Origin: Arenibacterium halophilum
GTDB taxonomy: Bacteria > Pseudomonadota > Alphaproteobacteria > Rhodobacterales > Rhodobacteraceae
Direction of reading: 5' to 3'
NCBI RefSeq assembly: GCF_005938225.1
Contig: NZ_VCPC01000001.1
Span: forward strand, 1,054,001-1,118,000
Length of the DNA stretch: 64,000 nt
The notes beneath the pieces are model-generated. The model saw nothing but the letters and a program-made list of their open reading frames with translations. It had not been told where the DNA came from and made no database searches. Of this stretch, positions 8,185 through 17,268 are shown one piece after another (the first letter of the stretch is position 1; each line of letters begins with the position of its first letter). The position numbers and the translations under genes are program-made.

Positions 8185-9576
8185 ATGGAAGGCATGTTCA
8201 GCGATAATGATCTGTCCCACGTCGTCGAGGCCGACAAAGCGCATGTCTGGCACCACCTTAGCCAGCACAAACCCTATGAAACCAGCGACCCGCGCATCAT
8301 CGTCGAAGGCAAGGGGATGCGCGTATGGGATCAGAACGGCAAGGAATTCCTTGATTCCGTGTCCGGCGGTGTGTGGACGGTGAACGTGGGCTATGGCCGC
8401 GAAAGCATTGCCAACGCGGTGCGCGACCAGCTGCTGAAACTGAACTATTTCGCTGGCTCCGCCGGGTCGATCCCCGGCTCGCTCTTCGCGGAAAAGCTGA
8501 TTTCCAAGATGCCGGGCCTCAGCCGCGTCTATTACCTGAACACCGGGTCCGAGGCGAACGAGAAGGCGTTCAAGATGGTGCGCCAGATCGCGCACAAGAA
8601 ATACGGCGGCAAGAAGCACAAGATCCTGTACCGCGACCGCGACTATCACGGCACCACCATCACCTGCCTCTCGGCGGGCGGGCAGGACGAACGCAACGTG
8701 CAATACGGGCCCTTCACGCCGGGGTTCGTGCGCGTGCCGCATTGCCTTGAATATCGCAAGCACGAACAAGACGGCGCGCCCGAGGCCAACTATGGTGAAT
8801 GGGCCGCCGAGCAGATCGAACAGGTGATCCTGCGCGAAGGCCCCGATACCGTGGGCGCGCTGTGCCTTGAACCCGTGACCGCAGGCGGCGGCGTGATCGT
8901 CCCGCCGGAAGGCTATTGGCAGAAGGTGCAGGACATCTGCGACCGCTACGACATCCTGCTGCACATCGACGAAGTCGTCTGCGGCGTCGGGCGCACGGGC
9001 ACATGGTTCGGCTATCAGCACTATGGGCTGAAGCCTGACATGGTGACGATGGCCAAGGGCGTCGCCTCGGGCTATGCGGCGATTGCCTGCCTTGTCACCA
9101 CAGAAGAGGTGTTCAACCACTTCAAGGACGATCCAACCGACAAGCTGAACCATTTCCGCGATATTTCCACCTTCGGCGGCTGCACCTCGGGGCCCGTCGC
9201 CGCGCTGGAAAACATGCGCATCATCGAAGACGAGAACCTCCTGGCCAATACCGACGCAATGGGCGCGCGGATGATGGACAACCTGCACACGCTGATGGAC
9301 AAGCACCGCGTGATCGGCGACGTGCGCGGCAAGGGATTGTTCTGCGGTGTCGAACTGGTCAGCGACCGCACCACCAAAGACGTGGTGACCGAGGCGCACG
9401 TGGCAGCCGTGGTCGCCGAATGCGGCGCGCGCGGCGTGATTATCGGCGCGTCCAACCGCTCGGTCCCCGGCAAGAACAACTGCCTGTGCTTCTCGCCCGC
9501 GCTGATTTCGACCGCCGACGACATCGACCAGATCACAGATGCCGTCGATGGCGCGCTGACCAAGGTCTTCGGCTGA
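8185..9576 (+). CDS. tpa: taurine--pyruvate aminotransferase
   Basis: A 463-residue class III PLP aminotransferase that moves the amino group of taurine to pyruvate, giving sulfoacetaldehyde and alanine. The PLP Lys is Lys291 in TMAKGVASGY, Asp262 in HIDEVVCGVGRTG should contact the pyridine nitrogen, and NTGSEANE (119-126) forms the phosphate-binding turn. Length and sequence fit Tpa closely. ATG at 8185 follows AAAGGTG; the ATG at 8194 has poorer spacing. It is under the putative TauR operator at 8053. Sulfoacetaldehyde passes to Xsc encoded 2.2 kb downstream; alanine recycling would need an alanine dehydrogenase that is not in this window. Confidence 0.94.
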   Translation: MEGMFSDNDLSHVVEADKAHVWHHLSQHKPYETSDPRIIVEGKGMRVWDQNGKEFLDSVSGGVWTVNVGYGRESIANAVRDQLLKLNYFAGSAGSIPGSLFAEKLISKMPGLSRVYYLNTGSEANEKAFKMVRQIAHKKYGGKKHKILYRDRDYHGTTITCLSAGGQDERNVQYGPFTPGFVRVPHCLEYRKHEQDGAPEANYGEWAAEQIEQVILREGPDTVGALCLEPVTAGGGVIVPPEGYWQKVQDICDRYDILLHIDEVVCGVGRTGTWFGYQHYGLKPDMVTMAKGVASGYAAIACLVTTEEVFNHFKDDPTDKLNHFRDISTFGGCTSGPVAALENMRIIEDENLLANTDAMGARMMDNLHTLMDKHRVIGDVRGKGLFCGVELVSDRTTKDVVTEAHVAAVVAECGARGVIIGASNRSVPGKNNCLCFSPALISTADDIDQITDAVDGALTKVFG

Positions 9577-9581
9577 TTTCC

Positions 9582-9603
9582 CGCCGGCCCGTCGCGGCCG
9601 GCG
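9582..9603 (+). terminator. hairpin between tpa and GNAT gene
   Basis: CGCCGGCC (9582-9589) pairs with GGCCGGCG (9596-9603) over a 6-nt loop, followed by a C-rich then short T stretch. It probably reduces read-through from tpa into the acetyltransferase gene rather than stopping it fully. Confidence 0.45.
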
Positions 9604-9633
9604 CCCCCTTCCCGACCAAGAAAGGAGCCCGCC

Positions 9634-10221
9634 ATGTGGGCCCAACCCGTTACGCTGTCCGGCACCCATGCCGCGCTTGTGCCGCTGTCCCAGGAACACG
9701 CGGCCGGTCTGGCTCAGGCCAGCGCCGATGGCGACCTGTCGTCGTTGTGGTACACGCCGGTGCCCGATGCCGCCGAGATGGAGGCAGAGATCGACCGCCG
9801 CCTTGGCCTGCTGGAAAAGGGCACGATGGTGCCCTTCACGGTGATGGCCCCCGACGGGCGGCCCGTGGGCATGACCACCTACATGAACATCGACCACGTC
9901 AACCAGCGCGTCGAAATCGGCAGCACATGGTACGCGAAATCGGTGCAGCGCAGCGGGGTGAACACCGAGTGCAAACGGATGCTGCTGGGCCATGCCTTTG
10001 ACACGCTGGGTGCCATCGCTGTGGAATTCCGCACCCATTTCCTGAACCGCCAAAGCCGCGCCGCGATCGAACGGCTGGGCGCCCGGCTGGACGGTATCCT
10101 GCGGTCGCACATGGTGATGCCCAACGGCACCCTGCGCGACACCGCCGTCTATTCCATCACCGCAGCCGACTGGCCCGCGATCCGCGCCGGGCTGAATTGG
10201 ACCCTGTCGCGCCCGCGTTAG
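9634..10221 (+). CDS. GNAT family N-acetyltransferase (RimJ/RimL-like)
   Basis: A 195-residue acetyl-CoA dependent acetyltransferase of the RimJ/RimL type. It has an N-terminal acceptor region (VTLSGTHAALVPLSQEH), a central strand with IGSTWYAKSVQRSGVNTECK, and NRQSRAAIERLGARLDG, the usual helix that contacts the coenzyme A end and resembles ribosomal-protein-Ser acetyltransferase homologues. ATG at 9634 follows AAAGGAG. It lies between tpa and tauR on the same strand, so it is probably induced by taurine. Its substrate is unknown; an amine or sulfonate detoxification role would be pure inference. Confidence 0.85.
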   Translation: MWAQPVTLSGTHAALVPLSQEHAAGLAQASADGDLSSLWYTPVPDAAEMEAEIDRRLGLLEKGTMVPFTVMAPDGRPVGMTTYMNIDHVNQRVEIGSTWYAKSVQRSGVNTECKRMLLGHAFDTLGAIAVEFRTHFLNRQSRAAIERLGARLDGILRSHMVMPNGTLRDTAVYSITAADWPAIRAGLNWTLSRPR

Positions 10222-10227
10222 AGGTAA

Positions 10228-10255
10228 GTCCAGATTGCGCCCCGCTTAGGGCCAG
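10228..10255. promoter_or_regulatory. putative TauR operator upstream of tauR
   Basis: GTCCAG (10228-10233) and GGCCAG (10250-10255) are the reverse complements of the two half-sites seen before tpa and xsc, with a 22-bp period. The second ends 14 bp before the tauR ATG. The placement and inverted orientation suggest negative autoregulation of tauR. Confidence 0.6.
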
Positions 10256-10269
10256 CCTATCAAGGGCGC

Positions 10270-11736
10270 ATGGCAATTTCGGTCGAAACCCTTTTCCTTG
10301 CCGATGACGCGCAGGGCACCTTGCAGGCGCGCATCCAGCAGATGATCGCGCAGGGCATCCTGTCGGGGCGGTTTCATCGCGGGGAAAAGCTGCCGTCGTC
10401 GCGCAAGCTGGCCGCGCATCTGAACGTCAGCCGCATCACCGTGACGCTGGCCTATACCGAATTGCTCGCGAACGATTACCTGACGTCGCGCGGGCGGTCG
10501 GGCTATTTCGTGTCCGACAACGCGCCGGTCCCGCCCAGCTATACCCCCCAGCCCACTGGAGAGGATCGTGTGGATTGGTCGCGCGCCATGGTGCGGCAGT
10601 TTTCCGGCGGCGACACCCCGCGCAAGCCCGCCGATTGGCAGCGGTTCCGCTATCCCTTCATCTATGGGCAGGCCGACCCGACGCTGTTCGACCACGCGAA
10701 CTGGCGGCTGTGCGCGATGCGCGCGCTGGGGGCCAAGGATTTCGGCCCGATGACCTCGGATGTGTTCGACCAGGATGACCCGCTTCTGGTGGAATTCATC
10801 GCGCGCCACACCCTGCCCCGGCGCGGCATCGCGGCAAGGCCATCGGAAATTCTGATCACACTTGGCGCGCAGAACGCCCTGTGGCTGACCGCCCAGATCG
10901 TGCTGAACCAGAAACGCAGCGTGGCGATCGAAGACCCGTGCTATCACTCGCTGCGCGACCTGCTGGCCCATGTGCGTTGCCCGATCACGCCGATCCGCGT
11001 GGATGCCGATGGTCTGCCGCCCGAGGCGATTCCGCCGCAGACCGACGTGATCTTCTGCACCCCCAGCCACCAGTCGCCCACGACGGCCACCATGCCACGC
11101 GCGCGGCGGCAGGAACTGCTGGACCGTGCCCGCGCACTGAACGCGCTGATCGTTGAAGACGACTATGAATTCGAACTCTCGTTCCTTGGCGCGCCCTCGC
11201 CCGCGCTGAAGTCGATGGATAGCGAGGGCCGCGTGATCTATGTCGGGTCGTTTTCCAAATCGCTGTTTCCGGGGCTGCGGCTGGGCTATCTGGTCGGGTC
11301 CGAGCCGTTCATCCGCGAGGCCCGGGCCCTGCGCGCCTCGGTTCTGCGCCACCCGCCGGGGCAGATGCAGCGCACGGCGGCCTATTTCCTGTCGCTTGGC
11401 CATTACGACGCGCAGATCCGGCGCACGTCGAAGGCGCTGCACAGCCGCCGCCGCGCACTGGAAGAATCGATTATGCGCCACGGGCTGACGGTCGCGGGCT
11501 GGGGCGCCTATGGCGGGTCGTCCCTTTGGATGCAGGCGCCTGCGGGCACCGACACCACGCGACTGGCCGAGCAGTTGCGCCCGCAGGGCGTGCTGATCGA
11601 ACCCGGTGCGCCCTTCTTTGCCGGAACCCAGCGACCGCAGAACCTGTACCGGCTTGGCTATTCCTCGATCCCGGAATCGCGCATAGATCGCGGGGTGGCG
11701 ATGATCGCCGACGCCATCGCCGCCGGCTGGACATAA
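10270..11736 (+). CDS. tauR: MocR/PdxR-family transcriptional regulator of taurine genes
   Basis: A 488-residue GntR-MocR chimera. Residues about 15-80 form the winged helix (LPSSRKLAAHLNVSRITV). After a linker comes a fold-type I aminotransferase-like domain with the PLP Lys330 in SFSKSLFPGLRLGY. TauR proteins sense taurine through PLP and activate tpa. The location between tpa and xsc, and three matching direct-repeat sites in the cluster, support this role. ATG at 10270 has a modest AAGGGCG site. The last codons of the gene contain the CTGGAC half-site of the xsc operator. Confidence 0.9.
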   Translation: MAISVETLFLADDAQGTLQARIQQMIAQGILSGRFHRGEKLPSSRKLAAHLNVSRITVTLAYTELLANDYLTSRGRSGYFVSDNAPVPPSYTPQPTGEDRVDWSRAMVRQFSGGDTPRKPADWQRFRYPFIYGQADPTLFDHANWRLCAMRALGAKDFGPMTSDVFDQDDPLLVEFIARHTLPRRGIAARPSEILITLGAQNALWLTAQIVLNQKRSVAIEDPCYHSLRDLLAHVRCPITPIRVDADGLPPEAIPPQTDVIFCTPSHQSPTTATMPRARRQELLDRARALNALIVEDDYEFELSFLGAPSPALKSMDSEGRVIYVGSFSKSLFPGLRLGYLVGSEPFIREARALRASVLRHPPGQMQRTAAYFLSLGHYDAQIRRTSKALHSRRRALEESIMRHGLTVAGWGAYGGSSLWMQAPAGTDTTRLAEQLRPQGVLIEPGAPFFAGTQRPQNLYRLGYSSIPESRIDRGVAMIADAIAAGWT

Positions 11737-11762
11737 GGCGCAGCCTCAACTGGCCCTAACCG
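11727..11762 (+). promoter_or_regulatory. putative TauR operator of xsc
   Basis: CTGGAC (11727-11732) and CTGGCC (11750-11755) repeat with the same 23-bp period as at tpa, and CTGGCCCTA is shared by both. The first half-site lies inside the last two codons of tauR. The -10 position matching the tpa TATAAT reads TAACCG (11757-11762). This predicts independent TauR-dependent initiation of xsc. Confidence 0.7.
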
Positions 11763-11835
11763 CGCACCCGCACCCTGCGTAGCATCCGCGCCTGACCGCC
11801 CGCGCGCGCGACCATCACATACAGAGGTTCCCCCG

Positions 11836-13611
11836 ATGAAAATGACAACAGAAGAAGCCTTCGTGAAAGTGCTGCAACGGCACGGGATCGAACATGCCTT
11901 CGGCATCATCGGGTCGGCCTTCATGCCGATTTCCGATCTGTTCCCCAAGGCGGGTATCACCTTCTGGGACTGCGCGCACGAAGGCTCGGGCGGGATGATG
12001 GCCGATGGCTATACCCGCGCAAGCGGCAAGATGAGCATGATGATCGCCCAGAACGGCCCCGGCATCACCAACTTCGTCACCGCCGTGAAAACCGCCTATT
12101 GGAACCACACGCCGCTGTTGCTGGTCACGCCTCAGGCCGCGAACAAGACGCTGGGCCAGGGCGGGTTTCAGGAGGTCGAGCAGATGGCGCTGTTCAAGGA
12201 TATGGTCGCCTATCAGGAAGAGGTGCGCGACCCCTCCCGCATCGCCGAGGTGCTGAACCGCGTGATCCTTCAGGCCCGCCGCGCCAGCGCCCCCGCGCAG
12301 ATCAACGTGCCGCGCGATTACTGGACGCAGGTGATCGACATCGCCCTGCCCGAGGTGGTCGAGTTCGAACGCCCCGCCGGGGGCGATGCCGCGCTGACCG
12401 CCGCCGCCGCGATGCTGAGCGAGGCCAGGAACCCCGTGATCCTGAACGGCGCGGGCGTGGTGCTGTCGGGCGCAATCCCGGCCTCGATGGCGCTGGCAGA
12501 GCGCCTTGGCGCGCCGGTCTGCGTCGGCTATCAGCACAACGATGCCTTCCCCGGCTCGCACCCGCTGTTCGCCGGGCCGCTGGGCTATAACGGGTCGAAG
12601 GCGGGGATGGAACTGATCCAGAACGCCGACGTGGTGCTGTGCCTTGGCACCCGGCTGAACCCGTTTTCCACCCTGCCCGGCTATGGCATCGACTATTGGC
12701 CCGCCGAGGCGAAGATCATCCAGGTCGACATCAACCCCGACCGCATCGGCCTGACCAAGAAGGTCAGCGTCGGCATCGTGGGCGACGCGAAACATGTGGC
12801 GCAATCGCTGCTGGACCGGCTGTCGGACACCGCAGGCGACGAGGGCCGCGCCGAGCGCGAAGCGAAGATTGCCCAGACCAAATCCGCCTGGGCGCAGCAA
12901 CTCGCCTCGATGGATCACGAAGACGACGATCCGGGCACCTCGTGGAACGAACGCGCCCGCGCCGACAAACCCGACTGGATGAGCCCGCGCATGGCATGGC
13001 GCGCGATTCAGTCGGCCCTGCCAAAAGAGGCGATCATTTCCTCGGACATCGGCAACAACTGTGCCATCGGCAACGCCTATCCCAGCTTTGAAGAGGGCCG
13101 CAAATATCTGGCGCCCGGCCTGTTCGGCCCCTGCGGCTATGGCCTGCCCGCGATCATCGGCGCCAAAATCGGCTGCCCCGATGTGCCGGTCGTGGGCTTT
13201 GCGGGCGATGGCGCATTCGGCATCGCGGTGACCGAGCTGACCGCAATCAGCCGCCCGGAATGGCCCGCGATCACGCAGATCGTGTTCCGCAATTACCAGT
13301 GGGGCGCGGAAAAGCGCAATTCGACCCTGTGGTACGACGACAACTTCGTCGGCACCGAACTGGGGACCGAGGTGTCATACGCCGGAATCGCACAGGCCTG
13401 CGGGCTGAAAGGCGTGCAGGCCCGCACCATGGACGAGCTGACAGCGGCGCTGCACCAAGCCATCAAGGACCAGATGGAAAACGGCATCACCACGCTGATC
13501 GAGGCGCTGATCAACCAGGAACTTGGCGAACCCTTCCGCCGCGACGCGATGAAGAAACCCGTCGCCGTCGCCGGGATCGACCCGGCCGACATGCGGCCTC
13601 AGCAGGTGTAA
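11836..13611 (+). CDS. xsc: sulfoacetaldehyde acetyltransferase
   Basis: A 591-residue thiamine-diphosphate enzyme that converts sulfoacetaldehyde and phosphate to acetyl phosphate and sulfite. The ThDP Glu49 (CAHEGSGGM) and the cofactor motif starting AGDGAFG (GDG at 457-459) ending near FRN are present. Length matches Xsc. ATG at 11836 follows AGAGG. It is the last gene of the block and ends at a strong terminator, so pta, which often follows xsc, must lie elsewhere if present. The sulfite released would need export or oxidation by systems not found here. Confidence 0.94.
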   Translation: MKMTTEEAFVKVLQRHGIEHAFGIIGSAFMPISDLFPKAGITFWDCAHEGSGGMMADGYTRASGKMSMMIAQNGPGITNFVTAVKTAYWNHTPLLLVTPQAANKTLGQGGFQEVEQMALFKDMVAYQEEVRDPSRIAEVLNRVILQARRASAPAQINVPRDYWTQVIDIALPEVVEFERPAGGDAALTAAAAMLSEARNPVILNGAGVVLSGAIPASMALAERLGAPVCVGYQHNDAFPGSHPLFAGPLGYNGSKAGMELIQNADVVLCLGTRLNPFSTLPGYGIDYWPAEAKIIQVDINPDRIGLTKKVSVGIVGDAKHVAQSLLDRLSDTAGDEGRAEREAKIAQTKSAWAQQLASMDHEDDDPGTSWNERARADKPDWMSPRMAWRAIQSALPKEAIISSDIGNNCAIGNAYPSFEEGRKYLAPGLFGPCGYGLPAIIGAKIGCPDVPVVGFAGDGAFGIAVTELTAISRPEWPAITQIVFRNYQWGAEKRNSTLWYDDNFVGTELGTEVSYAGIAQACGLKGVQARTMDELTAALHQAIKDQMENGITTLIEALINQELGEPFRRDAMKKPVAVAGIDPADMRPQQV

Positions 13612-13618
13612 AGGAACC

Positions 13619-13643
13619 GGGCCGCCTTCGGGCGGCCCTTTTT
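13619..13643 (+). terminator. intrinsic terminator of xsc
   Basis: GGGCCGCC (13619-13626), a TTCG tetraloop and GGCGGCCC (13631-13638) are followed by TTTTT. The stem begins 8 nt after the xsc stop codon. Confidence 0.92.
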
Positions 13644-13751
13644 GGATGAAGTAGAACGCCGGGCGACTGGCATCAGGCCGCAATCCAGTGCCAATGTTTC
13701 TTGACCCGGATTGGCGCCCTATCTGAATTTGCCGTGCTCATCCGGCCAGGT

Positions 13752-14081
13752 CTATATCGTCTTGTCAGCCAGAATTGCCTCGACCACCGCCGATGCACGT
13801 TCCCGAGTGGTGGGCGTTGGGGTCAGCCCCATGGAATGCGTTTCGATATGAACGAGATAATCGACCACTTCTGCGCTTGGTTCGCCCCGGCGCAGCGCCG
13901 AGGCTGCCGCAATCAGATAGTTATCGTACTCATCGGCGAAAGGCAGATTGTCCTCTTCGTCCCACGTTCCCGCTGAATGTCCTTCAGGGGTCAACAAAAG
14001 GCCGATAGGATCCCAAAGAGCCCATCCAATATCTCGGAGCTTGGACAGCTTGATCCTTGGTGGTGGCGTGAGTCCTAGCAT
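13752..14081 (-). CDS. small protein of unknown function
   Basis: A 109-residue acidic, cytosolic-looking protein without signal peptide. The N-terminal IKLSKLRDIGWALWDPIGLL, then a DEYDNYL block and HIETHSMGL, look like a conserved globular family that I cannot name. ATG at 14081 is the only start before an in-frame stop at about 14100, and no good ribosome site precedes it. The gene sits alone between two GGGCCGCC-type terminators in a patch noticeably poorer in GC than its neighbours, which suggests acquisition. It could be a free-standing immunity-like protein, but nothing adjacent supports that. Confidence 0.6.
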   Translation of the reverse strand: MLGLTPPPRIKLSKLRDIGWALWDPIGLLLTPEGHSAGTWDEEDNLPFADEYDNYLIAAASALRRGEPSAEVVDYLVHIETHSMGLTPTPTTRERASAVVEAILADKTI

Positions 14082-14232
14082 GGGCTGCCTGTGCCGCGTC
14101 TACACCGGCTACCTTACACCGCAAGCAAATCGAAACAGGCATTGCTGGAAGCGGGGTACGCACTTCGAGCCGGTCAGGGGCTCAGCATTCTTCAGATACC
14201 TTGAGTGACCAGCAGCCATCCACGCGTCGTTC

Positions 14233-14261
14233 AAAAAGAACCGGGCCGCCAGTGGCGGCCC
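14233..14261 (-). terminator. intrinsic terminator of dapA
   Basis: On the minus strand GGGCCGCC and GGCGGCCC pair around a 3-nt loop, then GG and TTCTTTTT. It begins 9 nt after the dapA stop. The stem sequence is the same as in the xsc terminator. Confidence 0.88.
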
Positions 14262-14269
14262 GTCCGATC

Positions 14270-15145
14270 CTAAAGCTCGATGCCCGCGTGGGCCATGGCG
14301 GCGTCGATGGCGGCCTTGGTGCTGTCTTCCAGCCCGGTGAGGGGCGAGCGGACCTCTTCCGAGCAGAGGCCCAGACGCGACAGGCCGTATTTCGCGCCCA
14401 CCAGACCCGGCTCGATAAAGATCGCCTCGTGCAGGGGCATCAGCCGGTCCTGATATTCCAGCGCCAGCTTGTAATCGCCGGCCAGCGTGGCGGCCTGGAA
14501 TTCGGCGCAGAGTTTCGGCGCCACGTTCGCGGTGACGGAAATGCAGCCCACCCCGCCATGGGCGTTGAAGCCAAGCGCGGTGGCATCTTCGCCCGACAGC
14601 TGGACGAACTCCTTGCCGCAGCTGGCACGCTGCTGGCTCACGCGCTCCAGCTTGCCGGTGGCGTCCTTCACCCCGATGATTCGCGGCAGTTTCGCCAGTT
14701 GCCCCATCGTCGCCGGGGTCATGTCGATGACGCTGCGCGGCGGGATGTTGTAAATGATGATCGGCAGGTCACAGCAATCATGCACGGCCGTGAAATGCGC
14801 GATCAGCCCGCGCTGGGTCGGCTTGTTGTAGTAGGGCGTCACCACCAGCGCCGCCGACGCGCCGACCTTCTTGGCGAAAGTCATGAAGCGGATCGATTCG
14901 TCGGTGTTGTTCGAACCGGCCCCGGCAATCACCGGCAGGCGGCCCGCTGCGGCGCGCACGACCTCTTCCACCACCAGTTCATGTTCCTCGTGGCTGAGCG
15001 TCGGGCTTTCGCCGGTGGTGCCCACGGGCACCAGCCCGGTCGAGCCTTCCTTGACATGCCATTCCACCAGGTGTTTGAGCGCGTCCAGGTCCACCTTGCC
15101 GTTATTGAACGGGGTGACGAGGGCTGGCATGGAGCCGGTAAACAT
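14270..15145 (-). CDS. dapA: 4-hydroxy-tetrahydrodipicolinate synthase
   Basis: A 291-residue class I aldolase that condenses pyruvate with aspartate semialdehyde in the lysine and meso-diaminopimelate pathway. The Schiff-base Lys160 (IIGVKDATG), Tyr132 ([10 protein letters not shown]), Thr43-Thr44 (VGTTGESPT) and Tyr106 are in place. ATG at 15145 follows AGGGAG; the longer open frame upstream is not plausible. It is divergent from the lytic transglycosylase gene and ends at its own terminator, so it is a single-gene unit. Confidence 0.96.
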   Translation of the reverse strand: MFTGSMPALVTPFNNGKVDLDALKHLVEWHVKEGSTGLVPVGTTGESPTLSHEEHELVVEEVVRAAAGRLPVIAGAGSNNTDESIRFMTFAKKVGASAALVVTPYYNKPTQRGLIAHFTAVHDCCDLPIIIYNIPPRSVIDMTPATMGQLAKLPRIIGVKDATGKLERVSQQRASCGKEFVQLSGEDATALGFNAHGGVGCISVTANVAPKLCAEFQAATLAGDYKLALEYQDRLMPLHEAIFIEPGLVGAKYGLSRLGLCSEEVRSPLTGLEDSTKAAIDAAMAHAGIEL

Positions 15146-15285
15146 TGGGGCGCTCTCCCTTGGTTGCATGGGCGGACGGTTTCGACCGCCCAGTGATGTG
15201 CCACTGGCACGAAAGTGAATTGATCCCGGCCGTATGGGCCGTATCGTCAAAGCCTCTAGCCTTCTATGAAAGGGAAATGCAAGTG

Positions 15286-17268
15286 ATGTCATCCGTTCGC
15301 CCGCTGCTGTTGCTGCTTGTTGCACTGGCGCTTGGGTCCGGCCCTGCGCCCGGCCATGCCTCGGACGCGCTGGCGCGGGGGATGGACCTGATGCGCAAGG
15401 CCGAATGGAGCGCCGCGCGCGAGACCGCCGGGCGCGATGGCGCCGTCGCGGCGGATGTCATCGAATGGCACCGCCTGCGCGCCGGGCAAGGCACGGCGGC
15501 CGAGGTTAACGCCTTCCTGGCCCGCCGCCCCGACTGGCCGGGCCTCGACTGGTTGCGCCGCAAGAGTGAACCCGCCATTGCCGCCGCTGGCCGCGACGTG
15601 GTGCTGGCGTTTTTTGCAGGCGAGCCACCGCAAACGCCCGAGGGCGTGCTGGCCCATGCCAACGCCCTGATTGCCGCCGGTCAGAAAGGCGACGGAGAGG
15701 CCGCGCTGGTGATGGCATGGCGCACAATGGCGATGGGGGCGGCCACTCAGGCGGCCTACCTTGCCGGGCATGGCGCGCTGTTGAAACCGCACCACGCCGC
15801 CCGGCTGGACCGTCTGCTGTGGGACAGCCACATGGAAAGCAGCGGCCGGATGCTGCCCTTGGTCAGCGACGGCGAGCGTGCCCTGGGCGAAGCGCGGATT
15901 GCGTTGCACGAACAGCAGGCCGGGGTGGATGGCAAGATCGCTGCCGTGCCCGCCGCGTTGCAGGATTCGCCCGGGCTGGCGTATGACCGGTTTGTCTGGC
16001 GCGACCGCAAGGGCCGCGACGACGACGCGATTACCCTGCTGCTGGAGCGCAGCAAAAGCGCCAAGATGCTGGGCGAACCCGCCGCCTGGGCGACCCGGCG
16101 CCTGAACCTTGCCCGCAGCCTGATGCGCAAGGGCGACGCGCGGCGCGCCTATCTGGTGGCCTCGATGCATTTCACCACGCCCGAGGCCGGATATGTGCAC
16201 GCCGATCTGGAATGGCTGTCGGGCTTTATCGCGATGCGGATGCTCGACAATCCCGCCGCCGCCGTCGATCACTTCCGCCGGTTCGATGCCGCTGTCGATA
16301 CGCCGATTTCCAAGGGCCGTGCCGGGTATTGGCTGGGCCGCGCGCACGAGGCGCTGGGGCAAAAGGAAAAGGCCGCGCAGGCCTATGCCATCGGCGCGAA
16401 GTTCCAGACCTCGTTCTATGGCCTGCTGGCGGCCGAACGCGCCGGTCTGCCCTTTGACAGCAGCCTGCAGGAACCGCCCGCCACCGCGCCTTGGCGCGAT
16501 GCGGCCTTCACCAAATCTTCGGTGCTTCAGGCCGGGCTGATGATGCTGGCGGCAGACGAACCTGACCTTGGCGAACGGTTCCTGACGCATCTGGTGGAAT
16601 CGCTGGATGAACAGGCGGCGCTGCAACTGGGGCAGATGGCGCTGGATCTGGATCGCCCGCATCTGGCGGTGATGATTGCCAAGCGCGCCGCCCGGGCGGC
16701 GCAGGTGCTGTATGGCGCCTATTACCCCGTGCATCCCGTGGGCCGGATGGATCTGCCCATGGCGCCCGAAATGACGCTGGCGATTGCCCGTCGCGAAAGC
16801 GAATTCGACCCCAAGGTGGTCAGCGGTGCAGGCGCGCGCGGGCTGATGCAGGTGATGCCCGCCACGGCCAAGGCGGTTGCCGGGCAGCTTGGGATTCTCT
16901 CGTCCCATGACACCGGGCGACTGACCTCGGAGTGGCGCTATAACGCCAAGCTGGGCACCAACTACCTGGCCAAACTGGCCGGAGAGCTGGGCGGCAACGT
17001 GGTGATGATGTCGGCCGGGTACAACGCCGGGCCAAGCCGCCCGTTGCGCTGGATGGCCGAGCGGGGCGATCCGCGCAGCACCACGCCGAAGGGCGATGAC
17101 GAGATCGTCGACTGGATCGAGATGATCCCCTTTAACGAAACCCGCAACTACGTGATGCGCGTGACAGAGAGCCTGCCCGTCTATCGCGCGCGGCTGGGGA
17201 AAGACCCGCTGCCGATCCCCTTCTCGGCCGAGCTGACCGGGGCGACGCTGATCGGCTATGCGCCCTAG
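15286..17268 (+). CDS. soluble lytic murein transglycosylase
   Basis: A roughly 660-residue periplasmic enzyme that cleaves glycan strands of murein to 1,6-anhydro products. A signal peptide ([16 protein letters not shown]) is followed by a long alpha-helical superhelix and a C-terminal Slt domain with catalytic Glu504 in RRESEFDP, then [10 protein letters not shown] and GYNAGPSR. The start is 15286 or 15277; 15286 leaves a better gap to AAAGGG. The gene faces dapA and overlaps the convergent DMT gene by 4 nt. It resembles Slt70-type enzymes. Confidence 0.92.
   Translation: MSSVRPLLLLLVALALGSGPAPGHASDALARGMDLMRKAEWSAARETAGRDGAVAADVIEWHRLRAGQGTAAEVNAFLARRPDWPGLDWLRRKSEPAIAAAGRDVVLAFFAGEPPQTPEGVLAHANALIAAGQKGDGEAALVMAWRTMAMGAATQAAYLAGHGALLKPHHAARLDRLLWDSHMESSGRMLPLVSDGERALGEARIALHEQQAGVDGKIAAVPAALQDSPGLAYDRFVWRDRKGRDDDAITLLLERSKSAKMLGEPAAWATRRLNLARSLMRKGDARRAYLVASMHFTTPEAGYVHADLEWLSGFIAMRMLDNPAAAVDHFRRFDAAVDTPISKGRAGYWLGRAHEALGQKEKAAQAYAIGAKFQTSFYGLLAAERAGLPFDSSLQEPPATAPWRDAAFTKSSVLQAGLMMLAADEPDLGERFLTHLVESLDEQAALQLGQMALDLDRPHLAVMIAKRAARAAQVLYGAYYPVHPVGRMDLPMAPEMTLAIARRESEFDPKVVSGAGARGLMQVMPATAKAVAGQLGILSSHDTGRLTSEWRYNAKLGTNYLAKLAGELGGNVVMMSAGYNAGPSRPLRWMAERGDPRSTTPKGDDEIVDWIEMIPFNETRNYVMRVTESLPVYRARLGKDPLPIPFSAELTGATLIGYAP

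Noticed and set aside
8059-10110. Long minus-strand frame opposite tpa and the GNAT gene
   Set aside because: Antisense of strong coding sequences with no protein features.
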